Source: a virus. Taken from it: a stretch of DNA of 58,475 bases. Under the pieces are notes generated by a model. The model saw only the letters and a program-made list of their open reading frames with translations. It ran no database searches and was not told the DNA's origin. This document shows positions 47,667-58,100 of this stretch, one piece after another. The stretch is taken from IMG/VR virus record IMGVR_UViG_3300003937_000086, positions 1 to 58,475 of that record; one strand, 5' to 3'. The stretch's first letter is position 1, and each line of letters begins with the position of its first letter. Made by a program: the position numbers and the translations under genes.

Positions 47667-47921
47667 ATGGATAATCCTATCGATACTATTAAACGGTTAA
47701 GACTATTCCGGCGACAACGTGAACTGGAGTGCAGATTCTCGAAAGAAGAGGCTCCCCATGTTGTCGATATTGTTTTACGCAATTTAATCGAGGAGGGTAT
47801 AATCGAAAGCGCGGATGATCTGGAAACGGTAGGGGCTTCGCTCACCGTCCGCTACACTACCCTGAACCCTGAACCAGTGCGCCCTGTAGATGATACAGGG
47901 CGCACCATTCAGGAGTCATGA
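47667..47921 (+). CDS. Small helical protein, 84 aa
   Basis: Basic N-terminus (IKRLRLFRRQRELECRFSKE) and acidic middle (HVVDIVLRNLIEEGIIESAD). The last codons run through a perfect 12-bp stem hairpin (47877-47905) in DNA. Its stop overlaps the next ATG (47918). Function unknown. Confidence 0.5.
   Translation: MDNPIDTIKRLRLFRRQRELECRFSKEEAPHVVDIVLRNLIEEGIIESADDLETVGASLTVRYTTLNPEPVRPVDDTGRTIQES
47877..47905 (+). other. Perfect 12-bp hairpin near the 3' end of the 84-aa gene
   Basis: GTGCGCCCTGTA and TACAGGGCGCAC are exact complements with a 5-base loop and lie inside the coding sequence. A strong mRNA structure just before two overlapping small genes could modulate coupling. Confidence 0.7.
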
Positions 47922-48034
47922 AGACTCTTATGAACAAAAAAAAACTGATGAAAATAACGAATAAACAACTCTTGGAGTTCGCGAAGACCCAAGACCCTCA
48001 AGACACGTTCGACCTTAACTCAAGCGACAACTGA
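47918..48034 (+). CDS. Tiny protein, 38 aa
   Basis: ATG 47918 overlaps the preceding stop (ATGA). Highly basic N-terminus (MKTLMNKKKLMKITNKQ) and an acidic end (DTFDLNSSDN). Function unknown; the coupling junction is the evidence for translation. Confidence 0.4.
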   Translation: MKTLMNKKKLMKITNKQLLEFAKTQDPQDTFDLNSSDN

Positions 48035-48079
48035 CTCGCCGCTCAGGCAGCTACTCAGTTGAGTGGCCAACGGCATGGG

Positions 48080-48268
48080 ATGAATGGATGGCATGACTTC
48101 GCTGTCTTCGGTGAGGATCTGGAATACACGAATGTATCTCCAGAGTATGCTCGCTGGTGTAAGTCGAGGCATGAAGAAGACAGAGATCAGAGTGACCACA
48201 CTCCTTTCGAGGACGCAGTCGAAGCTCTGGAATCTTTTGTTGAAAGAGAAGAAAACGAGCGTCGATAA
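48080..48268 (+). CDS. Tiny acidic protein, 62 aa
   Basis: Starts at ATG 48080 (MNGWHDFAVFGEDLEYTNVS); a TTG start at 48059 is an alternative. A Trp/Asp/His-rich start and acidic helix (FEDAVEALESFVEREENERR). Function unknown. The overlapping frame starting 48084 reads as Ser/Arg-rich noise and is rejected. Confidence 0.45.
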   Translation: MNGWHDFAVFGEDLEYTNVSPEYARWCKSRHEEDRDQSDHTPFEDAVEALESFVEREENERR

Positions 48269-48300
48269 TTTTAACCCTAAAACTAAAGAAACTAATACCA

Positions 48301-48432
48301 ATGAAAAAGAAACTAATAGACTGGCTCATAGGAGCCATCATATTCATCGCCTTTCTGGCGGTGATCGGAAACATCGAGGTGTTCCTCGAAAAGCAATTCC
48401 CAACCCCATACGACCTGAAGTCCGATGAGTAA
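48301..48432 (+). CDS. Small single-pass membrane protein, 43 aa
   Basis: Basic start MKKKLIDWL, then a hydrophobic helix LIGAIIFIAFLAVIG and a short tail ending YDLKSDE. Its end overlaps the start of the next small membrane protein (48425). The pair may form a membrane complex. Function unknown. Confidence 0.5.
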   Translation: MKKKLIDWLIGAIIFIAFLAVIGNIEVFLEKQFPTPYDLKSDE

Positions 48433-48568
48433 CCTAGAAATCGTCGGCCTGATTCTGGCCACGCCTCTGATCGTCATCGTCATCGCCGCGAGCATGATCA
48501 AATCGGAAGCTCGTCGCATCGAGAAACTCAAGGCCCGTGCCGATAGGAAGAAAGGGAGGAGGTCATGA
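48425..48568 (+). CDS. Small single-pass membrane protein, 47 aa
   Basis: N-terminal helix IVGLILATPLIVIVIAAS followed by a strongly basic tail (EARRIEKLKARADRKKGRRS). Overlaps the preceding gene by 8 bp and the following gene by 4 bp (48565-48568). Function unknown. Confidence 0.5.
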   Translation: MSNLEIVGLILATPLIVIVIAASMIKSEARRIEKLKARADRKKGRRS

Positions 48569-49005
48569 TCTACTTCACCGACACAAATCCCGACGAGGCA
48601 GCGAGCAATCTCTGCGACCGTCACCTGCGAAAGACCGTGAGATTCACCCAGAAAGTGTTCGCGGAAGCCGCTGAGAATCGCACACAGCACCGCGACCCGT
48701 ATATCCGGTGGGGCTGTTCAAGTCTCACGAACTTAAAATGGGTCGTTGAACATGGAAACGCGGCGGCTCATGAGCTTTACTATCGATTCCACAAACCCGT
48801 CCGCATCGAGGACAGCCTGCCTTTGATCAGGGCCAGAGAGAAGATGGACTCTCTGAGCCTCCCGCCCGTAGATCCTGATCATATCTTCTTTCCTGATGAA
48901 ATAGATAAGGTGAGGGAGTTTTACCGTTTAAAGGTTTTTCCAAATTCGAGATGGACAAGGCGGTATCCGCCTGATTGGATGCACCCGTCGCTTCTAGTGA
49001 AGTGA
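48565..49005 (+). CDS. Phage-type protein related to pyrimidine-dimer glycosylase-like families, 146 aa
   Basis: The opening MIYFTDTNPDEAASNLCDRH, the KTVRFTQKVFAEAAENR helix with RDPYIRW, and SSLTNLKWVVEHGNAAAHEL with YYRFHKPV resemble a phage family sometimes annotated as pyrimidine-dimer DNA glycosylase or DUF-type protein; its conserved N/W/EY-R-H positions are seen. It may protect or repair phage DNA. It ends the accessory arm and is followed by a strong terminator. Confidence 0.5.
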   Translation: MIYFTDTNPDEAASNLCDRHLRKTVRFTQKVFAEAAENRTQHRDPYIRWGCSSLTNLKWVVEHGNAAAHELYYRFHKPVRIEDSLPLIRAREKMDSLSLPPVDPDHIFFPDEIDKVREFYRLKVFPNSRWTRRYPPDWMHPSLLVK

Positions 49006-49022
49006 CTTGTTTATTCATAGCA

Positions 49023-49059
49023 CGAAGGAGGTAGGGAGAAATCCCTGCCTCCTTTTTTT
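49023..49059 (+). terminator. Intrinsic terminator ending the plus-strand accessory arm
   Basis: AGGAGGTAGGGA pairs with TCCCTGCCTCCT (one G-T pair), followed by a run of seven T. It directly follows the last gene of this arm. Confidence 0.9.
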
Positions 49060-49071
49060 GTGCCTAGAAAT

Positions 49072-49104
49072 AAGTGGGAAAAACCGCCCAGAAATTTCCC
49101 ACTT
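49072..49104 (-). terminator. Hairpin downstream of the giant gene
   Basis: AAGTGGGAAA (49072-49081) and TTTCCCACTT (49095-49104) form a perfect 10-bp stem. On the minus strand it lies 28 bp after the giant protein stop but lacks a clear T-run, so it could be a weak terminator or mRNA end hairpin. Confidence 0.5.
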
Positions 49105-49131
49105 ACTATCATAGGTTAATCCACGCAAGCT

Positions 49132-52100
49132 CTACTCAGATTCTGTAATAGGCCGGACAGGAATGTAGCGGTTGATCTTTGAGGCGTGGTCGTAGATCTG
49201 CTGCGCTCGCGCCCTGCCGTATTCATCAGTCCTTGGGTCGAGCAGACTCTCGATAATGTATTTGAACGACGGCCTGTCCATGTATCCTTTACTCAGTAGA
49301 GCGACCCGATCTCGACCCAGCTTCTTATCCTTCATCCCCTTGAGGAGGTCGGTGTTAGTGAGTCCGAGAGAGGCGAACCCTTTATTGATCCGCATCAGTT
49401 CGTAGTTAAGGAGGCGTCGATCCTCGATGTTCTCATCGATGATGTCCGCTACATCTCCGTCGCTCATAGGGACGTTACGCTTCACCGCGTTGAGTCCGCT
49501 CTTCACGTTGTTGAACCTATTGTTCAGATCCAGCAGGTATCGCGAATACTGTTTCTGGAGATCGACATCATGGATACGGAACGGCATCGCGCCGTCCATA
49601 ATCTCAAGAGTCATGCCCTTCAGAGATCCGGTTGCCCATCCCTCGAAAAAATCCTTACCGAGTCGCGGAGCGTATGCCTCCTTGGCGATGTGGCCTAAGA
49701 TCTTCGATCCGGCTTCCATCGGGCCATCGGCCCCCTTGTTCCAAATTGGTTTACCCGTTGACGGGTTAAGGTTTCGGCGTGCCTCAGACACTGCTCCCGA
49801 GAGGATCTGATCGTCTAAGTATTGATCCCTCACCAAGCCTAACGCGATGGCGGCCCCCGCTTCAGTGAACTCACCTCTGCGGATGTTCTCATACCCTCGC
49901 AGGAACGGATCGACCAGTAGCGAGTATGGATTGACGTAGGTCAGGTCAACCGACTTCAGCTCACCGTTCCATCTGTAATAGAAGAACGTATGCCCTCTGA
50001 GGTAATCTGGAATGGATGCACGCATTGCCTCGTCCTCCTCATCCCCGATGCCCGATAGCGCGGCGAGGACCATAGGGAGAGCGGAAGAAAGAACTCCTAT
50101 CGTTCCGATCATTGATCCCCTTCTCAGTTTACCTCTCTGAACCAGAACAGGGTTGCCGCTGGCGATCTCCTCACTGGCGAGCTTGAACGTGTTGATCACG
50201 ATCCGCGGAACCTCCATCTTGAATCGGATGAACGGGGCGAACAGCAGGCCGAGACCGGACTTCGTGAACGCTGCGACGGCTGGCGGTGCTTGGCTGTATG
50301 CCTGTGAGGTCATGACTACCTTGCGAGCGGCCAGACGTTTGATCTGCGTGTCGCTCATAGCGGCGAGGTTGTTGACCCCCACTTTGCCGTCCTTGACCGT
50401 GCTTGTGTCGGCGGCTTTTGCTTCCATCAGGATTGCCAACTCATGGTTGTAGTAGGCGATCTTGTAGGCGGCGTCGAGAGCGGCGGATAGATCCTGCGCC
50501 TTCTTCTCAATCATCGCTAGACCCTTAGTGACTTTATTGAGTTTCGTCTTTTCACCTAAGTCTTCGATCTGTTTCCTGATGCCGTCGGGTGTTACCTTAC
50601 CGTTCAGGAGGTCTTTCAGAACTCCGGCGCGGAGTTCGTCGCCCTTGATGTTCAGGCCGATAAGCTCATTAAGCTCTGGGTCAATCTCGCCGTCTTTGAA
50701 AGGTCTTAGGTCATAAGTTCCTTTCAACATTTCAGAGACCATCTTGTCGTAGCGGAAGAATCCCTGAGAGGTTCCGAACAATATGTTGCCGATCCCGTTA
50801 CGTAAGTAGAATCCGATGGAGCCTAGAGTCTTAGCTGCCATCGCCTTACCGCTAAGGTTAGCGGCTAAACCAACAGCTCCTTTAACAGCTTTCTCCGCTG
50901 TGTCGGCGTATCCCATCGAGAGGGAGTCCATGAGCGCAACGTCCAGAAGCTCTTTGAATTTACGATCTACCTGCATTCCTGAGAGGGGGTCGTTCTTACT
51001 CGGCGCACCCGATCTAGCGGCCTCAAAGTTAGCATACTTGGCGCGGCTCTCTGCGGTAGCTAACTTCTCTTTCACCGTGACCATGACGCCCGTGTCCTTG
51101 CCGTATTTCACCATTTGGTTCAGGAATGCCTGCTGCGACGCGATTGTCGCGACGGTCGAGTAAGTCCGAAGAATCAAATCGATACCGGACTCTGACCCGA
51201 TTTCGCCGAGAAGATTTCGGATCGCCTCCGGCAGCTCTTTACGGCGTCTGAGGTTGTCCTCAATCATCTTGTAACCTTTAGGCGTGGTCGTCGTCGAGTC
51301 TCTGCCGCCCTCCTCATACTGCATCAAGAAGGTGTTAAGCGAACCCTGCGCGTATGATCCATGTGGACTGCTTTGGTTCTCTCTTTCGAGGAGTATGCGA
51401 GCTTCAACCTTGGCACGCGACTCGTCCATGCCACCGTCAAACAGCTCCTTGGCCTTATTTTTTATGTATTGGTCCTCAAAGAACTCCATAGCGGCGTCCC
51501 TCACATCTTGGTAATCGGGATCTTCCCTCACCTTCTGGAGGTAAGACGAGTCGGTGAACATCCGGTAACTGCGGGTAATGTAGACTCCTCCGGTCTTAGA
51601 GATCTTGGCTCCAATATTTTTATCGAGGCCAGAAGCAACGAGTTTCTTCTGGAGCGGGATGATCAACCTCTGCCGTATGTCGATAATGTGAGCGGCTAGC
51701 TCTGGAGAGTCCTTAGCGAGGTCTCTCAGAGCGGTGTCGCGGTCGGCTTCCCTAGACTTGCGAGCATCTTCGTAAGCTTTATCGGTGGCTTCAGTTCTAA
51801 CATTATGGGCGAGTCCCTTTAAGGAGTCAGCTTGTTCGTCAGTGATCTCACCTGCTTTGCGCTTATTCTCTGCGTCGGCGTGTGCGTCGTCGTAATCTTT
51901 CTCGATAGCGTCAAGCACTTCATCAGTAACCATGTTACCTGTGTAGTGTCCCTGCGCGAGAGCGATCATTTCCATCGGCGCGTTTTCGTATCCGCCGTAG
52001 GTCTCCTTAATGAGTTTATCCATCTCCTGTTTATAGGCGACGACGTTAGCCTCAGTAAGTCGCTTGTAAGCGTCTCGGTTCTGAATCAATCGGCGGAAGG

Positions 52101-55100
52101 CTTCTGGAAGCTCGCCAGCGAACACATTATTCAGGAACTTCATGATGAAGTTCTGTGGCTTTCCGGTCTCGGTCTCGTATACAGGAATCTCAAGGAGATC
52201 GACCACTGCGGAGAAGTCTATGTTCGATCCTGTCTGCTGGCCGGACGGCGCGGCTGCGGCTGCGGCTGCGGTGGGGGCTGAATACAGAGGTAGTTTTACG
52301 GTCTCAACTCCCTCGTCCGCTTTTCTAAATATAAGTTCGCGTTGAGAAACACCAACGGACGGTGGGAAGATGCTGTCTTCCTCCGATTTTTTAATTGGAT
52401 CTGTGTTGCCGTCATAGGGGTCGGCTGCTTTTTTGGGGTTAGGTTTCTTAGCCGAGTAAACTACGTCTTTCCACAGGTTGGACTCACTCAGAACGTGGAC
52501 TACAGGTGTCTCACCCGAAGTGCTGCGTATAGAATATGGGTATGAGTCATGGAAGTCAGTCTCGACGGCTTCGACCTCTCCCTTCATCGAGAGAACAGCG
52601 TAAACCCGCCCAGATGCTTTCTTATCCATTTGCTGAAATTGCTGGAAGGTCTTGACCAGCGGCTCTGCAAAAAGATCTGCCATGCCCTGCATGACTGATG
52701 CCTGTGCGAGTTTGCCTTGAGGTATGTTACCTTTATTGTATAGGTTCTTGTCACCAGCCAGAAGATCAGCTATGTTCAAAGCCTGATTTTTCTTTTTATC
52801 GAAAGCAGCTTTTTCCTTTGGGCTGAACTTCTTCTGAACTTCCACTGTCGGCAGTTTCATGCTGTCAGCTATTGCTGACGATATCTGAGCGATAAAGGAA
52901 CCACGTTGTGGGAACACTGACTCTTCAGGGTGGAGATTCTTTTTCATCTCCTCTATGTTTTTAGCCAGTCCGTCTTTCAGCTTCAGTTTCCTTGAAAATT
53001 CTTTGATGGTGGTCGTCTCGACTCCTGTATCTTTGTCTTTCTTTTTAACAACTAATCTCTCTTTACTGGCGTTAACAATAGCACGGTTTACGACCGCCTC
53101 AGTGATCCCATACTTCTTGGGGTTCTTGGCTAGAGTGGCGAACAGGTTGACCGCTCCCGTAGCCATTGTTGTGGAGCTAAACATCTTCTCGATGGGAGCG
53201 GACGTGAGAGCCATCAGAATAGTTCCGTTGTTGCGCTTGGATATCTTGTTAAGGTTTTCCGCCATGTTCACGGCGGCGTCCTTGGTAGATGCCCAGAAAT
53301 ACCCTTGGTCACCGAACATGACTGGGTAGTAAACACCTCCCTTGCCGTCTACGACCTTATCGCCCTCGACCTCCAGTGTGCCTGCCATCGCGCCGTCAGG
53401 TTGGTGGAGCATGACGGCCATTCCCTCAAACTGGTCGAGGGATTGCTGTATCTTAATGTATCCGTTCTTGATCTTCTCGTAAAACTTCCCGTCTTCTTTG
53501 ACGTAGATGTGTTTGACTATGGGATCACTCGCACTGGCGATTTCTGGTGGGATCTCGGCGGGTGTAGTAGCACCAGCCACCGGAGCAGAGTAAAGGTTAC
53601 GGGTAGGTTTGAGTGGAGTAGGGTCTGATTGTTTTTCATCAATCAAACTCTTCATTGTTTCGTGAGCAGGAGGATCTACTTGTGGATCAACCTTTTCGTA
53701 TCTCGCACCCTTAACCCAGATCGCGAAGTTTTGAAATGGGTTTGTGCTTGATGAATCAAGGTTACTGACCATGACCATCTCATCAGCACCAACAAATTTA
53801 CTCTGTGTGTCGAAGACAGGCTTACCTGCGGTGTCTGTAGACACACGATACATATAGTTGCCCATTGCAGGATTGTATGACAGGGCATCCCACCCTTCCT
53901 TCATATCCGAAACATCAATATCTTCATTAGCAGATACTAGTTCCCCTGTCGGCCCACCGATTACATTCTTCGGACCCTGTGCATACACAACAGTTCCTTC
54001 AGGTATCAGAGAGTTAGGTGCTTTGTTTTTAAGTTGAGGGTTGGTCAACTTGAGGTCAGTCATGTTGATTGCTGAAGTTACTCCAGTTCTCTTTGCGGCA
54101 GTATTGATTGAGTCCAACACATCTATGAGTTTCATGTCACTTGTTAGCTCATACTTGCTGGCACTTCCTTTAGATAAGAAGTTCCTGTAGACAGTTTTGT
54201 TGAGGTTTGGGATACCTGCATTCTCCATGCGGACGTTGAATGCATTATACTTCGCACCACCGATCTCTAACGAGAAGGGCATTACACCCAAAGGATACTT
54301 CTCTAAGTCTGCTTGAGACTCTCTGCTTTTTCTGCCCAGCGTTATGTTGGTGTGAGAGAGTGTTACCTTAACATTCTTGTTTGGATTCTTCGCATCATCA
54401 AGAATCTGTTTAGGTAACCCAGCAGAGCCTCCAACGGATTCGCCGTTCACTAATTTACCTACTGCACTGTGGTCAGAAGGGATAGCCCCAGCGTTTGAAC
54501 CCCACCCAGATTGTAGTTTAGGTGGGGGTGGGAAATCCACCTCCGCCATATACTCAGCACCAGCCACCGGAGCAGAGTAAAGGATACTGCTTTTACTTTC
54601 ATCGAACCGCTGGCTAAGTGGGATCACGTTGCCGTTAGCGTCACGGGTGATAGGGTCTGCGGATTTGATTTGAGACGGGTCTCTAAATGCTATAGTGTTG
54701 GCTTCCTCTCCAGATGTCTCCTGTATCGTCATCGCGTCATACTTACTGAGAACAGCATCGACTACCTTGTCGTTCTCCCAGACAATATAACTTCCCCCCT
54801 CAATCATTCTCATCGTTTGGGGGAGGATCTCAGACTCTGACTTGACCCCGATGGACTCCATGATTTCATCAGAGAACTCCCTCCAATTAGATGGATCAAA
54901 TATTTTATTTGCACTAACGTAACCTTCTATTACACGTATACCCATCGACATCTGTGCCTGTATCATCGTCATCCCATCTAGCAAACCACGTTCAATTTCG
55001 GCTCTTTTTTCAAAGACCTCCTTTGAAAGGTTGGATGGAATGTCGTCCCCATACTCGGCACTTAGTTTATCAAACGCATCCTCAGCATATTCGTTACCCT

Positions 55101-58100
55101 CCTGCTTCGCAGCATCGATTCTTTTTTGAACGTCTGCTTCTGGATTTCTGTTTCCGCCATACCCACGGGGGTAAGTTTCCGCCATCTCACGATCCTTGGA
55201 AAAGTAGATTAGCTTGTTAATGTCTCTGTCACTCTTGAACTTATCAAACCGCTTCTTTGTGCCGTGATACAGCTTCATTAGTGGGTTATACCCCGCCTTC
55301 TTAGCAGCCTCATCAACCATGCGCTGCTGTGTCTCAACGTCACCGGATTCGACCGCCGCCATATACTCAGCGTCTTCTACCGGAGCAGACGCTAAACCAA
55401 CGAAGTCCTGATTCACGGTCCCGAACATCCTGAAAGCCTCCATCGGGTTTTCGGGATTGAACGCCATCTTCGTGGGCTGGCGGACGAAACCTACCTCGAT
55501 AGCTCGCATCTCAATAATCAACTTATTGAGGGCGATATCTGCTGCGGCTCCGATCTTTTTACGGTTGGCGACCCATCGGTTGATGATCCCCCTAAAGTAA
55601 CGATTCAGAATCCTAAGTAAGGAAGGCTTTGATTTCCAGAATTGGGTGTCGTCCTCAGTAGTGAAACCCCGTGTGACCTTCTGGAGGTGCATACGAAGTT
55701 TCTCTTCCGCCAACTGATACTTGGCGTCTGCGACCACTTGAGGGTCAGATGACTGAAGTCTCGCCAGCATGGTCGCAAGTCCACCTTCGTTTCCGACGAG
55801 GTATTCTTTAGCGATGTCCACGTAGTCTGAGTCAGAAAGACTGTTGATGTAATTCTGAATCTCTTCGTCGGTCAAGGCGTTGAAGCTGGCGTTATGGGTC
55901 AGCTCCTCGTTGATTATAACACCAGCAATTGCGCGTCCGGCGATATCACTAACGTCGCCTGTCTGGCTCAACATAACAGGCAGGTTGATGAAGATCGCTG
56001 AAGAATCAGGGTCCACAAAGGCAGCACTGCCGCCAGACTCAGTAGTGAGTTTTATGTCTATACCCACCGGAACCAGACCCCTGATGTAATTGTATAGTTC
56101 TCTTACTTTAGGTCGGTCTGCCTCTGGAACACCTTCAAGGAATCTCTCAGCATCTTCCACGTCTTTCTGACGCTTCGCTTCAAGACGTGCCTGCTCTGTC
56201 TCGCGCTGCATCTCGCGCAACGCCTCTGCCCTCTCCATCCGAGACTCGGTTTGGGCAACTGGTGAACTGTATAACGTCACTGCATTACCGATCTGACCGC
56301 CCAAAGCTTTGGCGTTGGTGGGCGTTGTCTTGCGGGTATTTCTACCCACGTCGATAACATCCCCAAGAGATTTTGCTACTTTTTTGGCGGCCCCTCTACC
56401 TACATTAGGGAACAGCATGGCTAGGTTAATCAGGAAGCGATCAAAGATTGAAACCTTGTCACGCTTGAGATCTCTAACGTGCTTCTGCACTTCTTCCGAT
56501 AACAAGAACTGAGCGGTGAACTCATTAAGATCGACAAGAGCGTTCTCAAGAGACGGAACGGGTCCGCTTCTTTCTTTCTGCGATTCGTAAGACTCTTTTG
56601 CGAAGTCGAAAACAGCGGATAACTGTTTAAGTGTAGTCTGGACTTGAGACGATTTCTCCGCGATTTGAGCCTCAGTAGCTGAAGTGGTATCAGAAATAAA
56701 TGCGTGGACGTATTCCTCAAGTAGTGTGTTGACGAGACCTCGACCGTTTCCAGATGTCACGTTGATAAACACAGTGTGCGAGCCGTCGTTCCCCTTGATG
56801 TATTTGCCTGCGATGTCGGCGGTTGTCTCCCCCAACACAAACTTAACCCCCTTGATCAAATCAGTGTCACGCAGAAGCAGGTCAGCTACGACTTTGTGAG
56901 ACGGGTTATCTGAATTTTTAGCGACCTCTTTAAGGGCTTTGATGACGCTGTCAGGGTTCCCACTCTCAAGACCCAGTCTCTCGATATCAGCCTCGTTCTC
57001 AGCCGTGATGGTTGCCCTCTCGGCGGCAGAGATGTTAGATCTCGATAGGTGGGTGCGGACTGCTTTAGTTAAAGCAATCATTGTGTTCTTCGCCTCGTCA
57101 ATAGAGATCTGTGTCCCCACGGCGTCAGTGAACAGAGCTTGGTATACCTTTACAGCATCAGAGTTCTCGTAGCTCGCACCGTCCGAGCGGGTTGCGAAGT
57201 TGACGAGAAGTAGAGCGTTAAGAAAATCTGTGCCGCTGGTCGAGAGTGCTTCATCCTCGATAGCGTCCACAAGCTTATTAACAGATGGTCTGGTGTCGCC
57301 GTTTCCAGATGACATCCATGAAGTAAACAGCCCGAACACGTCTTCAGCACTCGCGTTATCAACCATGCCCTTCATCTCAGGAGTGGGGTCGTTCAAGACC
57401 TCGTCAAGGATAATCTTGTTGACCTCTCTGCGTAAGTCTGGGCTGGTATTCACCGCCCCAATCGCGGTGTCTATCGCTCCAGATACTGCGTCACTTATAT
57501 CTTGTGGAGAAGCTAGTTCACCTTCAGGGTTACGCCCGAAGTTCGCGATCCACCCGCTTACTTTAGCGGTCCTGAACTCAGCGGGGGCTACGTCGAACGG
57601 GAGGGTGGAGACCGCTCTCTGTTCTCTAAGGGAGTTGGCGTCGTCCTGTTGCAACTTAAACCTATCGGTAGCTTTTCTAAGTAGCGTGTCGAAGGTAGGC
57701 GTCGCGTTGTTAGCGAAGTCAGGGTTGTTCTGGAGTTTCTGCTCTATGAACAATCCGAGAATCGTTTCGCTCGTAAGGTTGATGTTAGACTCTACTTTAA
57801 CAAAAGGTAGAAGTTTTTGGGCTGCTTGCTCTACATTTTTAGATCCTGTCTGGGCTACCAGCTCATCGAAGGGCGTGGTAGGATTGGTTCCCTGTCCGAA
57901 CTCTTTTACTTTTTCGCGGAGACTGAACAACTGTGCGTTGAACAAGAATTCTTGCTTGGCCGACTCTAACGCAGCGGCGCGGAACTCAAGATCAAGCTCA
58001 CCGCTGGGAGTTTCAAAGCGAGCTTGGATGGGCCGTGTCGTCTCGTCTCCGGTCTTCTCCAGCTCAAGAGCGAATCTATTGATTCTATTTTTAATGTCAG

